This document shows positions 55,669 through 64,000 of a DNA stretch of 64,000 nucleotides, piece after piece. The notes under the pieces were generated by a model. That model searched no databases and was not told where the DNA came from. It worked only from the letters and a program-made list of their open reading frames with translations. Numbering within the stretch: position 1 is the first letter of the stretch; every line of letters starts with the position of its first letter. The DNA comes from Microbacterium oxydans (GTDB lineage Bacteria; Actinomycetota; Actinomycetes; Actinomycetales; Microbacteriaceae): contig NZ_JYIW01000015.1 of assembly GCF_000956525.1 (NCBI RefSeq), forward strand, positions 1 through 64,000. Reading direction: 5' to 3'. The position numbers were made by a program, and so were the translations under genes.

Positions 55669-57294
55669 CTATGCGCCGGGGGCGAGCTCGCGCCGCCGCA
55701 TCAGGGTCAGGGCACCGGCGCCTCCGGCTGCCAGGGCGAGCACCAGCCACCAGAGGCCGCGCAGATCCACCCCGGTCCCGTCGACGACCGGGGTCACCGC
55801 GAACGGCGAGAGGTTCGCGCTCCACTCCGGCAGGCCGAACAGCGGGCCGAACATGCCGAGCAGGGCTGCGAGCAGCACGAGGCTCCAGGCCACCGCCGAG
55901 GTCGCCCGCGGGAGCAGCACGAACACCAGGGCGGCGAGCACCGCGAAGATCGAGGCCGCGACCGCTTGACCGAGCCCCGCGACCGCCACGACGCGGACCA
56001 GCGCCTGATCGCCGCCGTTCGACCAGATGCCGATCCAGCCGGCGAGCACCGCTGCGGCGACCACGATCAGCACGGCGACGACCCCGACGACCACGAAGTC
56101 CGCGAGCCACCGGACGCGACCGACCGGCGAGGCGAGCACGGCCTCGGCGGTGCCCCGCGCCTCCTCCTGCCGCGCGCGCACGACGGTCTGCACGGCGCAG
56201 CATGCCGCGAGGATGCCGAGCAGCGTGAAGAACACGGTCACCACGACCTCGTCGAGACCGCCGGTGGCGCCGCCGATCTTCTGCAGGATGTCGGCGACGG
56301 CCGGGTTCTCTCCCGAGATCTGATCCACCAGACCGCTCAGTCTGGTGGCGAGCATGCCGGTGATCGCGCCGCCGACCGCCCACCCCACGATGGAGCCGGC
56401 GGTGAGCCGCCACACCAGTGCGTGCGGCGACGCGAGCGCCGGTCGCGCCGAGATCCGACCGGGGCGTTCACCCACGAAGCTCGCATCGATGTCGCGCAGG
56501 GACTGCAGGGCGACGGATGCCGCGGCGAACACGAGCCCGACGCCGAGACCGAGCAGCAGCGGCCAGACGAGATCGGTGTCGTACGGCCGGGTCTGCTCGA
56601 CCCAGCCGAACGGTGACAGCCAGGCCGGCCACCCGCTCGTCATGGTGGTCAGATCACTGCTCGGTGTGCCGGCCGCGTTGCCGATGCCGCGGATCAGGAA
56701 CGCCGCGACGAGCACCCAGACCGTCAGGGAGTTCGCTCCGCGTGAGGTGCGAAGCAGTTGTGCTGCGAACAGTCCGACGCCGAGGAACACGATCCCGCAT
56801 GAGCCGGCGGCTGCGCCGGCGAGCAGCGACCCCGCGATCGGCAACCCGGTGGCGATCAGTGCGAGCGCCGTGAGCGCGGCGAGTACGACGTTCGCGAGGA
56901 TGCCGTGCACGATCGTCGCGATGGTCTGCAACCGGCGCCCTGCCGGGGTCGCCCAGACGAGCTCGGCACGACCCGCCTCCTCATCGCCCCGCGTGTGCCG
57001 CACCGCGAGGAACGTGCTCATCAGCGCGGCGAGCAGCGCCAGCCAGGGGAGCACCTCGAACGCGAGGAAGGCGCCCGCTGATGCGCCGGACGGCAGCCCG
57101 CGGAACATCAGGATCACCGGATTCGCGAGCGCTGCCGCGAGGATGCTCTGCCGATCGGCGAGCGTCGCGTACGACTGGCTGACACCCGCGTAGCCCGCGA
57201 AAGCCATCAACGCGGTGCCGAGGATCCACAGCGTCAGCTGCAACCGGTCGCGGCGTAGACGCTGCCGGAGCAGCACGCCGAAGGAGGTCATCAC
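55669..57294 (-). CDS. ABC exporter permease (polyketide-antibiotic exporter type)
   Basis: A 541-residue membrane protein with about twelve helices in two similar halves, like TipC/exporter-of-polyketide-antibiotics permeases. Each half contains an elbow after the first helices: RHTRGDEEAGRAELVWATPA and RARQEEARGTAEAVLASPVG. It overlaps the ATPase by four bases and works with it in efflux of a drug or signal. Confidence 0.9.
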   Translation of the reverse strand: MMTSFGVLLRQRLRRDRLQLTLWILGTALMAFAGYAGVSQSYATLADRQSILAAALANPVILMFRGLPSGASAGAFLAFEVLPWLALLAALMSTFLAVRHTRGDEEAGRAELVWATPAGRRLQTIATIVHGILANVVLAALTALALIATGLPIAGSLLAGAAAGSCGIVFLGVGLFAAQLLRTSRGANSLTVWVLVAAFLIRGIGNAAGTPSSDLTTMTSGWPAWLSPFGWVEQTRPYDTDLVWPLLLGLGVGLVFAAASVALQSLRDIDASFVGERPGRISARPALASPHALVWRLTAGSIVGWAVGGAITGMLATRLSGLVDQISGENPAVADILQKIGGATGGLDEVVVTVFFTLLGILAACCAVQTVVRARQEEARGTAEAVLASPVGRVRWLADFVVVGVVAVLIVVAAAVLAGWIGIWSNGGDQALVRVVAVAGLGQAVAASIFAVLAALVFVLLPRATSAVAWSLVLLAALLGMFGPLFGLPEWSANLSPFAVTPVVDGTGVDLRGLWWLVLALAAGGAGALTLMRRRELAPGA

Positions 57295-58283
57295 GCACGC
57301 TCCTGCTGCGCACGGCGTGCACGACGGGTGCCGGGGCCAGCGGCATTTGTCCCGCCGTCCTCAGCGGACTCGAGCGCGGCGAGGTCGTCGCCGTAGTGAC
57401 GCAGGAACAACTCCTCGAGCGACGGCGGCGCGACGCGCAGGTCGCTGATGCCGAGCTCGGCGAGGGCCGGCAGCACGGTCGCAGTGCGGTCGCTGTCGAC
57501 GGTCAGCCGGATGCGCTCGCCCTGCTGCACCGGGTCGTGCACGTCGGCGATGCGAGCGACCTGATCGAGGGAGACGCCGGATGCCGCGAACGACACGTCG
57601 CTGCGGGTGAGGTGGCGCAGTTCGGTGAGCGTGCCCGTCTCGACGACGCGTCCGGCGCGGATGATCGACACCCGGTCGCAGAGCTGCTCGACCTCGCTCA
57701 TGATGTGGCTCGACAGCAGCACCGTCGCGCCGTTCGCATGGGCACGGGCGACCTCGCGCTGGAAGATGACCGCCATGAGCGGATCGAGTCCGCTCGTGGG
57801 CTCGTCGAGGATGTAGAGGTCGGCCGGCACGGCGAACGCCGCGATCAGGGCGACCTTCTGCCGATTGCCCTTCGAGTACGCCCGGCCCTTCTTCCGCGGG
57901 TCGAACTGGAACGCGTCCATCAGCCGCTGCTTCTCGTGCCGGTACGCCGGCTCCTTCGTGCGGGCACCCCGCAGCCTGGCGAGCAGATCGATAGCCTCGC
58001 CGCCCGACAGGTTCGGCCAGACGCTGACATCGCCAGGAACGTATGCGATGCGCCGGTGCAGGTCGACCGCACGGCTCCACGGATCTTCCCCGAACACGGT
58101 CGCCTCGCCCCCGCTGCGGCGCGCGAGCCCGAGCAGGATGCGGATCGTGGTCGACTTGCCGGCACCGTTCGGGCCGAGGAAGCCATGCACCTCGCCATGC
58201 TCGACGGTCAGGTCGAGACCATCGAGCGCGTGCACGTGGCCGTACTGCTTGACGAGGTTCGCGGTGGCGATGACTGCGGTCAT
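57291..58283 (-). CDS. ABC exporter ATP-binding protein
   Basis: A 330-residue ATPase: Walker A GPNGAGKS, a divergent signature YSKGNRQKVALIAAF, Walker B LYILDEPTSGLDPL and His switch LLSSHIMSE. The type is the drug-exporting (DrrA/CcmA-like) class. A C-terminal ~100-residue extension ends in a basic tail. It is the first gene of the ATPase-permease-MarR operon with an operator at 58301. Confidence 0.95.
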   Translation of the reverse strand: MTAVIATANLVKQYGHVHALDGLDLTVEHGEVHGFLGPNGAGKSTTIRILLGLARRSGGEATVFGEDPWSRAVDLHRRIAYVPGDVSVWPNLSGGEAIDLLARLRGARTKEPAYRHEKQRLMDAFQFDPRKKGRAYSKGNRQKVALIAAFAVPADLYILDEPTSGLDPLMAVIFQREVARAHANGATVLLSSHIMSEVEQLCDRVSIIRAGRVVETGTLTELRHLTRSDVSFAASGVSLDQVARIADVHDPVQQGERIRLTVDSDRTATVLPALAELGISDLRVAPPSLEELFLRHYGDDLAALESAEDGGTNAAGPGTRRARRAQQERA

Positions 58284-58300
58284 GCGCGGGAGCGTACGCC

Positions 58301-58322
58301 CGATTCACAACTTTGTGAATCG
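58301..58322. promoter_or_regulatory. Operator upstream of the ABC exporter operon
   Basis: CGATTCACAACTTTGTGAATCG is a perfect 10-base-arm palindrome with centre CT, 17 bases before the ATPase start and about 50 before the methyltransferase start. It fits a MarR/GbsR dimer. Confidence 0.75.
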
Positions 58323-58373
58323 GACGAAAACGATGCATGCGAAATCCTTACGAGGCCCGCGTACAGTGGGCTG

Positions 58374-59633
58374 GTGCCGGAGTTCCCCTACAGTCGCCTG
58401 CGCCGCTGGCCCGACGTCGAGGCGGACAACCTGCAGGCGTACGACGCGACAGATCTGCTGCTCGTGGAGCGCGCGCTCGCGATCTCGACGGATGCTGGAA
58501 TCACCGGCGCCGAGATCGCGGTGATCGGCGACGAGTACGGCGCCATCACGCTGGCGCTCATCGATGCAGGGCTGCGCGGCATCCGCGTGCATCAGGACCT
58601 TGCGACCGGACGACGGGCCCTCGCCCGCAACGCCGAAGAGCTCGGGCTCGACGGCTCCCACGCGCACGAGCTCGACACCGCGCTGCTCGACGGCGCGAGG
58701 CTCGTGCTGCTGCAGCTGCCGAAGTCGCTGGCAGAGCTCGAACAGATCGCGGATGCGGTCGCGCGATGGGCGGCGCCGGATGTGCAGCTCGTCGCCGGTG
58801 GCCGCGTCAAGCACATGACCCTGGCGCAGAACGAGGTGCTCGCCGGCCGCTTCGCGCACGTCCAGGCACAGCGTGCCGAACGGAAGTCGCGACTCATCGT
58901 GGCCGCCGAGCCGTCGCCGGTGCCGGACGAGCCGCCGTTCCCCGTGGTCGTGCAGCACGAGGGATTCACGCTCGCGGCCTTCGGCGGCGCCTTCGCCGGC
59001 GCCCGCATCGACATCGGTACGCGCGTGCTGCTCGACGTGCTCGGGAGCGGGGCCCTTCGACAGGCTCAGGGACCCAGGGCGGAGCGACCCGGTGGGGGGA
59101 GTGGGGCCCTTCGACAGGCTCAGGGACCCAGGTTGGCGGGACCCAGGGTGGAGGGACCCGGTTCGGAAGAGTGGGTCGCTGAGCCTGTCGAAGCGTCGCC
59201 GACCGTGGTCGACCTCGGCTGCGGCACCGGCGCGCTCGCCGTCTCGTTCGCGCTCGCGCACCCGACGGCCAGGGTCATCGCGACCGATCGCTCGGCGGCC
59301 GCCGTGGCATCCGCTCGGGCGACCGTGGCTGCGAACGGACTCACCGAACGCATCACGGTCACGCACGACGACGCAGCCTCCGAACTCGAGACCGCGAGCG
59401 CCGACGTGGTGCTGCTGAATCCGCCGTTCCACCTCGGAGCCAGCGTGCACACCGGCGCGGCGACCCGCCTGTTCGAGGCCGCGGCGCGGCTGCTCCGACC
59501 CGGCGGCGAGCTGTTCACGGTCTACAACTCCTCGCTCGGTTATCGAGCGGAACTCTCCAGGCTGATCGGAGCCACCGAACAGCTCCACCGCACCCCGAAA
59601 TTCACGGTGACGCGGAGCATCCGTCGCGGCTGA
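58374..59633 (+). CDS. RsmC/RlmG-like methyltransferase with repeat-derived insertion
   Basis: A 419-residue protein. The N-terminal domain (~1-200) is a degenerate methyltransferase fold, and the C-terminal domain has SAM motif VVDLGCGTGALA and catalytic NPPFH, as in 16S/23S rRNA guanine-N2 methyltransferases. Between them, about residues 226-275, is an in-frame insertion made of three palindromic-repeat copies, reading ALRQAQGP twice and WVAEPVEAS. The GTG at 58374 is the best start. It likely methylates rRNA; target position is unknown. Confidence 0.9.
   Translation: MPEFPYSRLRRWPDVEADNLQAYDATDLLLVERALAISTDAGITGAEIAVIGDEYGAITLALIDAGLRGIRVHQDLATGRRALARNAEELGLDGSHAHELDTALLDGARLVLLQLPKSLAELEQIADAVARWAAPDVQLVAGGRVKHMTLAQNEVLAGRFAHVQAQRAERKSRLIVAAEPSPVPDEPPFPVVVQHEGFTLAAFGGAFAGARIDIGTRVLLDVLGSGALRQAQGPRAERPGGGSGALRQAQGPRLAGPRVEGPGSEEWVAEPVEASPTVVDLGCGTGALAVSFALAHPTARVIATDRSAAAVASARATVAANGLTERITVTHDDAASELETASADVVLLNPPFHLGASVHTGAATRLFEAAARLLRPGGELFTVYNSSLGYRAELSRLIGATEQLHRTPKFTVTRSIRRG
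59051..59196. repeat. Three palindromic-repeat copies inside a methyltransferase gene
   Basis: GGCCCTTCGACAGGCTCAGG occurs from 59051 and 59105; an inverted copy GGGTCGCTGAGCCTGTCGAA lies at 59173. The total insertion keeps the frame and stays in the linker between the two methyltransferase domains. Confidence 0.92.
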
Positions 59634-59642
59634 CGAGGGCCG

Positions 59643-59676
59643 TCATTGTCGCATCGAGGTGCATCGAAGACAATGA
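59643..59676. terminator. Hairpin after the methyltransferase gene
   Basis: TCATTGTC / GACAATGA arms (59643-59650 and 59669-59676) flank a loop with two GCATCGA words, ten bases past the stop. Probable terminator. Confidence 0.6.
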
Positions 59677-59737
59677 TGAATCAGCTGGCAATCCCCCGGT
59701 CAGGCGACGATTCTCGACCATGTCCGCCGAACGGGAT

Positions 59738-59766
59738 TTGCCCCTGACCGGCCATTTTGTTACGTT
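59738..59766 (+). promoter_or_regulatory. Promoter of the glycine-betaine operon
   Basis: TTGCCC (59738-59743) and TACGTT (59761-59766) are 17 bases apart. The gap from 59634 to 59987 has no gene. The transcript would have a ~215-base leader before the GTG at 59988, long enough for regulatory structure, but none is recognised. Confidence 0.5.
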
Positions 59767-59987
59767 GGTCTGCGGGCCCGACGGCCCGAAGACCAGTCCG
59801 CGACCACGTCCTTCTTTCGATGAGCTGTGCTGCGAAGAGGCGTGGACGTACGGTCGATGCTCTATCGCGGCGGATCCGAAATCCGCCGCCCGTGCCGCCA
59901 CAGCAGACATGTCGAACGGCCTTGAGAGCCTCACCCGGGCGTAACCGAAGCAGGCTCAGCCACCCGAAGGCGAGCCGCAGGGGAAAC

Positions 59988-61310
59988 GTGTCCGAAATCG
60001 CACTTGAAGCGCGCAATCTGTACAAAGTGTTCGGGAAGAATCCGAACAACGCCGTCCGTCGACTGAAGGCCGGTGAGAGCAGAACAGACGTCACCGATTC
60101 CGGAACCGCTGCCGTCATCGACGCCAGTTTCACCGTGAACCGCGGCGAGATCTTCGTGATCATGGGGCTCTCCGGCTCCGGTAAATCCACCATCATCCGC
60201 ATGCTCAACGGCCTGCACGACGCGACCGACGGGTCTGTCACCGTGAGCGGCGATCCGATCACCGGCATCCCGGCGTCGAGGCTCCGTGAGATCCGTCGCG
60301 ATCGCATCTCGATGGTGTTCCAGCACTTCGCGCTGCTGCCGCACCGCACGGTCGCCGCGAACGTCGCCTACCCGCTCGAGCTGAAGGGCATCGGCAAGGC
60401 CGAGCGGCTCGCGAAGGCCGAGGAGATCCTGACGCTGGTCGGCCTCGAGGGCCAGGCTGACAAGCTGCCGTCGGAACTGTCCGGCGGCATGCAGCAGCGC
60501 GTCGGCATCGCCCGCGCGCTCGCAGCCGACAGCGACATCCTGCTCATGGACGAGGCGTTCAGTGCCCTCGACCCGCTGATCCGTCGCGAGATGCAGGAGC
60601 AGCTGCTCGAACTGCAGCAGAAGCTGCAGAAGACCATCGTCTTCATCACGCACGACCTCAACGAGGCCATGTTCCTCGGCGACCGCATCGCCGTCATGCG
60701 CGATGGCCGCATCGTGCAGATCGGCACGCCGGAGGACATCCTGATGGACCCGGCCAACGACTACGTCGAGCAGTTCGTGCAGGACGTCGACCGTGCCCGC
60801 GTGCTCACCGCAGCGAACGTCATGGAGCGCCCGCGCCCGGTCGTCGCCGAGACCGCCGGCCCCCGCACCGCGCTCCGTCAGATGCGCGACGCCTACATGT
60901 CGGCCACGTACGTGACCGGACGCGACCGCAAGCTGCTCGGCATCGTGACCGATCGCGACGCCGTCAAGCTGGTGCGCAACGGCACCTCGACGCTGCGTGA
61001 CGTCATCAAGCCGGTGCCGCAGAGCGTGAGCGAGGACGAGGTCCTGATGAACCTGTTCGTGCCGTCGGTCGAGTCGCCGCTGCCGCTCGCCGTGACGGAT
61101 GCCGACGGGCGCCTGACCGGCGTCATCCCTCGCGTCACGCTGCTCGCCGCCCTCGGCCCCGGCCCCGGCGCGACCGGTGAGCTGACGCTCCCGCTCCTGC
61201 CCATGCCGCAGGCCGAGATCGATGCCGTGCTCGATGACGGATGGACCGCCGATCCGCCCCCTGCGACAGGCTCAGGAACGCAGACTTCGACGATCGAGGA
61301 GGTGCGCTGA
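59988..61310 (+). CDS. Glycine betaine/proline ABC transporter ATP-binding protein (ProV/OpuAA-like)
   Basis: A 440-residue ATPase with Walker A GLSGSGKS (60-67), signature LSGGMQQR, Walker B LLMDEAFSALDP and FITHDLNEA. C-terminal CBS domains (about 285-400) are the osmotic/ionic-strength sensors of this family. The last ~20 residues (PATGSGTQTS region) come from a degenerate palindromic repeat. AGGGG precedes the GTG at 59988. The stop overlaps the permease start by one base (TGATG). Confidence 0.95.
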   Translation: MSEIALEARNLYKVFGKNPNNAVRRLKAGESRTDVTDSGTAAVIDASFTVNRGEIFVIMGLSGSGKSTIIRMLNGLHDATDGSVTVSGDPITGIPASRLREIRRDRISMVFQHFALLPHRTVAANVAYPLELKGIGKAERLAKAEEILTLVGLEGQADKLPSELSGGMQQRVGIARALAADSDILLMDEAFSALDPLIRREMQEQLLELQQKLQKTIVFITHDLNEAMFLGDRIAVMRDGRIVQIGTPEDILMDPANDYVEQFVQDVDRARVLTAANVMERPRPVVAETAGPRTALRQMRDAYMSATYVTGRDRKLLGIVTDRDAVKLVRNGTSTLRDVIKPVPQSVSEDEVLMNLFVPSVESPLPLAVTDADGRLTGVIPRVTLLAALGPGPGATGELTLPLLPMPQAEIDAVLDDGWTADPPPATGSGTQTSTIEEVR

Positions 61311-62263
61311 TGGATGGTTTCCGCATTCCCATCGGCAGTTGGGTCGCGACCGGCGTCGACTGGATCAAGGCCAACCTCGACGGACTGCTCGACGTGGTCT
61401 CGTTCGTCGTCACCTTCCTCGTCGACGGACTCACGTCGCTGCTGCTGCTTCCGTACTTCTTCGTCGTGATCGCGATCGCGGCGCTCGTCGCCTGGGTCGT
61501 GCGCTCGTGGCAGCTCGCCCTCGGCACGATCGTGTCGTTCGCGCTGATCGTCGCGATGGGCCTCTGGGTTCCCGCGATGCAGACGCTCGCGCTCGTGCTC
61601 GTCGCAGCCGTGATCGCGGTGCTGATCGCCGTGCCGCTCGGCATCTGGTCGGCGCGCAACGCCACCGTCCGTGCCGTGCTGAAGCCCGTGCTCGACTTCA
61701 TGCAGACCATGCCGGCCTTCGTCTACCTGATCCCGGCGATCGTGTTCTTCAGCATCGGCGTGGTCCCCGGCCTGGTCGCCACGGTCATCTTCGCGCTGCC
61801 TCCCGGCGTGCGACTGACCGAGCTCGGCATCCGCGGTGTGGACTCCGAGACCGTCGAGGCCGGTCAGGCGTTCGGTGCGAAGCCGGGGCAGATCCTGCGC
61901 GGCATCCAGCTTCCGCTCGCGATGCCGACGATCCTCGCCGGCATCAACCAGGTCATCATGCTCGCGCTGTCGATGGCGGTCATCGCCGGAATGGCGGGAG
62001 CGGACGGACTCGGGAAGATGGTCGTCGAGGCGATCTCCACCGTCAACATCGCTAAGGGCGTGGAGGCGGGACTCGGCGTCGTGCTGATCGCCGTCTTCCT
62101 CGATCGTGTCACCGCTGCCCTCGGCACGCTGGGGCAGAACCGCGCATCCCTGCTCGGTGTGCTCAGCCGCCGCACGGCGCAGCGCAACGCGGCCGCCGCG
62201 ACCGCGGCATCCGCCACGGCCACCGAGACGCCCGTCGAAGAGAAGGAGCTCCAGAATGCGTAA
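61310..62263 (+). CDS. Glycine betaine/proline ABC transporter permease (ProW/OpuAB-like)
   Basis: A 317-residue permease. It has about seven helices, TMPAFVYLIPAIVFFSIGVV, the ATPase-docking loop SETVEAGQAFGAKPGQILRG, and LPLAMPTILAGINQ. A polar Ala/Thr-rich tail follows. The translation start has GAGGAGG at good distance. It overlaps the binding-protein start by eight bases. Confidence 0.95.
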   Translation: MDGFRIPIGSWVATGVDWIKANLDGLLDVVSFVVTFLVDGLTSLLLLPYFFVVIAIAALVAWVVRSWQLALGTIVSFALIVAMGLWVPAMQTLALVLVAAVIAVLIAVPLGIWSARNATVRAVLKPVLDFMQTMPAFVYLIPAIVFFSIGVVPGLVATVIFALPPGVRLTELGIRGVDSETVEAGQAFGAKPGQILRGIQLPLAMPTILAGINQVIMLALSMAVIAGMAGADGLGKMVVEAISTVNIAKGVEAGLGVVLIAVFLDRVTAALGTLGQNRASLLGVLSRRTAQRNAAAATAASATATETPVEEKELQNA

Positions 62264-63185
62264 TCGCACGCTCACATCCATCGCGGCCATCGGCGCCGTG
62301 GGAATCCTCGCTCTCTCCGGCTGCGCGAGCGACGGTGCCGGCGGCACCATCGAACTCGGCGGAGGCGGCGGCAACAGCGGTGGCGGAGGCGACAAGGGCA
62401 CGATCACCCTCGGGTTCCTGCCGTCGTGGACCGACGGTCTCAGCACCGCGTACCTGCTGCAGGACCAGCTCGAGAAGATCGGCTACACGGTCGAGATGAA
62501 GACGCTCACCGAGGCCGGCCCGCTCTACACGGGGCTCGCGCAGGGTGATGTCGACGTGTTCCCGTCGGCGTGGCCCGAGGTCACGCACGCCGAGTACATG
62601 AAGACCTACGGCGAGTCGATCGAAGACCTCGGCACGTACTACGACAACGCGCGCCTGACGCTCGCGGTGCCGGAGTATTCCGAGCTCGACTCGATCGAGG
62701 ACCTCGCAGGCAAGGGGTCCGAGTTCGACGGGAAGATCTACGGCATCGAGCCCGGTGCAGGTCTGACGGCTCAGACGCAGAAGATGCTGCCCGAGTACGG
62801 GCTCGACGGCGAGTACCAGCTCGTCACGTCATCGACCGCCGCGATGCTCACCGAGCTCGGGTCGGCGACCGACAAGCAGGACGACATCGTCGTCACGCTG
62901 TGGCGGCCGTTCTGGGCGAACGACGCCTTCCCGGTGAAGGACCTCGAAGACCCCAAGGGTGCGATGGGTGAGGCCGAAGGGCTGCACTTCCTCGGCACCA
63001 AGGGGTTCGCTGCGGAGTTCCCCGAGGCAGCGGCGCTGATCGAGCAGATCGCGCTGGACGACGAGCAGTACGGTGCGCTCGAAGACCTGGTCGTGAACGA
63101 GTACGGCGAGGGCAAGGAAGCGGATGCCGTCGACGCCTGGCTCGAGGAGTACGGCGACCAGTTCGACTGGGTCGTCGCCAGCTGA
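62256..63185 (+). CDS. Glycine betaine-binding lipoprotein (OpuAC/ProX-like)
   Basis: A 309-residue lipoprotein with lipobox LSGC (Cys23), a Gly-rich linker and the OpuAC domain (FLPSWTDGLSTAYLLQDQ, VFPSAWPEVTHAEYMKTYGE, VTLWRPFWANDAFPVKDLED). Trp residues in SAWPE and TLWRPFW are the kind that form the betaine cage. It completes a second compatible-solute importer in the window. Confidence 0.94.
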   Translation: MRNRTLTSIAAIGAVGILALSGCASDGAGGTIELGGGGGNSGGGGDKGTITLGFLPSWTDGLSTAYLLQDQLEKIGYTVEMKTLTEAGPLYTGLAQGDVDVFPSAWPEVTHAEYMKTYGESIEDLGTYYDNARLTLAVPEYSELDSIEDLAGKGSEFDGKIYGIEPGAGLTAQTQKMLPEYGLDGEYQLVTSSTAAMLTELGSATDKQDDIVVTLWRPFWANDAFPVKDLEDPKGAMGEAEGLHFLGTKGFAAEFPEAAALIEQIALDDEQYGALEDLVVNEYGEGKEADAVDAWLEEYGDQFDWVVAS

Positions 63186-63187
63186 GA

Positions 63188-63243
63188 CTCGGGAGGAGTT
63201 CTCCGCGTCGGGAGGAACACCTGCGCGGAGGGCTCCTCCCGAG
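63188..63243. terminator. Hairpin terminator between converging genes
   Basis: CTCGGGAGGAG (63188-63198) pairs with CTCCTCCCGAG (63233-63243), with further pairing of CTCCGCG and CGCGGAG inside. It terminates the betaine operon and the facing permease gene. Confidence 0.8.
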
Positions 63244-63264
63244 CGGCTGAAGTCCGCCCGACGG

Positions 63265-64000
63265 TCACCTGACCTTCTTCCGGTACGAGATGGTGGCGGC
63301 CGCGAAGGCGACCACGAGGATGCCGACGCACCAGGCGAGGGCGACCCAGATGTCGGTGCCGACGGGCTTCCCGGCGAAGAGCGCCTGGATCGTGTTCACG
63401 ATCGAGGTGACCGGCTGGTTGTCGGCGAACCACCGCACCGGACCGGGCATCGTGTCGGTGGGCACGAATGCCGAGCTGATGAACGGCAGGAAGATCAGCG
63501 GGTACGAGAACGCGCTCGCGCCGTCGATCGTCTTCGCGTTCAAGCCGGCGATGATCGCCAGCCAGGTGAGTGCCAGGGTGAACAGCATCAGGATGCCGAT
63601 CACGGCGAGCCAGGCCCAGACGCTTGCCCCGGTGCGGAACCCCATCAGGAATCCGACCCCGAAGATGATCGCCAGGGTGATCGCGTTCGCGGTCAGGGAC
63701 GTGAGCACGTGGGCCCACAGCACGCTCGACCGTGCGATCGGCATGGAGTGGAATCGTTCGAAGATGCCGCTCTGCATGTCGGTGAACAGTCGGAACGCCG
63801 TGTAGGCGATCCCGGAGGCGATCGCGATGAGCAGGATGCCCGGAAGCAGGTAGTTCACGTAGTTCTCGGCGCCGGTGCTCTGTCGGAGCGCGCCGCCGAA
63901 GACGTACACGAACAGGAGCATCAGCGCGATCGGAGTGACCGCCGTGGTGATGATCGTGTCCGGACTGCGGAAGATGTGCCGCATGGAGCGGCCGGTGAGC
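63265..64000 (-). CDS. ABC-2 type drug exporter permease (DrrB-like; N-terminus beyond right edge)
   Basis: The frame is open to the window edge; codons before ATG 63984 continue as LTGRS, so the true start is probably beyond the window. About six helices, SGIAYTAFRLFTDMQSGIFERF (split), a RSSVLWAHVLTSL loop and TMPGPVRWFADNQPVTSIVN, a block typical of DrrB/NodJ-type ABC-2 permeases, are present. The ATPase partner should be on the right, outside the window. Confidence 0.9.
   Translation of the reverse strand, partial: LTGRSMRHIFRSPDTIITTAVTPIALMLLFVYVFGGALRQSTGAENYVNYLLPGILLIAIASGIAYTAFRLFTDMQSGIFERFHSMPIARSSVLWAHVLTSLTANAITLAIIFGVGFLMGFRTGASVWAWLAVIGILMLFTLALTWLAIIAGLNAKTIDGASAFSYPLIFLPFISSAFVPTDTMPGPVRWFADNQPVTSIVNTIQALFAGKPVGTDIWVALAWCVGILVVAFAAATISYRKKVR

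Noticed and set aside
59720-59944. A 74-residue plus-strand frame in the betaine-operon leader
   Set aside because: No ribosome site or recognisable sequence; the gap is better explained as a long leader after the promoter at 59738.

Overview
The window comes from a high-GC actinobacterium, most probably a Microbacterium-type member of the Microbacteriaceae. This is inferred from very GC-rich coding sequence, frequent GTG starts and ATGA/GTGA overlaps, several probable leaderless promoters, and scattered copies of a palindromic repeat readable as WVAEPVEAS, SLSKG or ALRQAQGP. No rRNA, tRNA, CRISPR array, transposase or phage gene was seen. Almost all of it is ordinary chromosomal metabolism, transport and regulation, but three or four families of short palindromic or inverted-repeat elements have spread between and inside genes.

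Left part (1-13.2 kb): a degenerate ABC-ATPase-like gene running off the left edge with its TetR regulator; argG; a ZIP metal transporter; an HSL-type hydrolase with a PucR/CdaR-like regulator; a four-unit tandem repeat array; and a seven-gene MoxR / DUF58 / von Willebrand operon in which repeat copies have entered coding sequence.

13.3-25.5 kb: a Pr6Pr membrane protein, a GntR regulator, a transmembrane class III cyclase-like protein coupled to an MscS channel with a C-terminal cyclic-nucleotide-binding domain, an EamA exporter, purA, a lactonase-fold protein, an MFS exporter with a SoxR/MerR-style promoter, and a flavin disulfide reductase.

25.7-43.8 kb: a DUF427 gene, a complete OpuC-type compatible-solute ABC operon, a helix-turn-helix / AbiEii-like nucleotidyltransferase pair whose second gene is frameshifted, an AI-2E family permease, chorismate mutase, a short SDR, two ROK regulators, and a divergent sugar locus. 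One side of that locus encodes a sugar ABC importer; the other encodes a SIS isomerase/deaminase, a ROK kinase, a PfkB kinase, a class II aldolase and a DeoR regulator. Together they look like uptake and breakdown of an amino sugar or a tagatose-type sugar.

43.9-49.3 kb: the most unusual cluster. A sigma factor, a small unknown protein, a cytosolic subtilisin (S8) with an arginine-containing hexapeptide repeat in its linker, and a TPR-CHAT (caspase-like) protease lie on one strand. All catalytic residues of both proteases are present. I propose a transcription-coupled protease cascade.

49.4-64 kb: a SCO4848-like membrane protein, an MFS transporter with a divergent ArsR regulator and strong operator, a GntR / APC permease / carbon-nitrogen hydrolase locus, an ABC exporter with a MarR/GbsR regulator and operator, an RsmC-like methyltransferase carrying about 50 repeat-derived residues, a ProU/OpuA-type glycine-betaine ABC operon, and a drug-type ABC permease running off the right edge.
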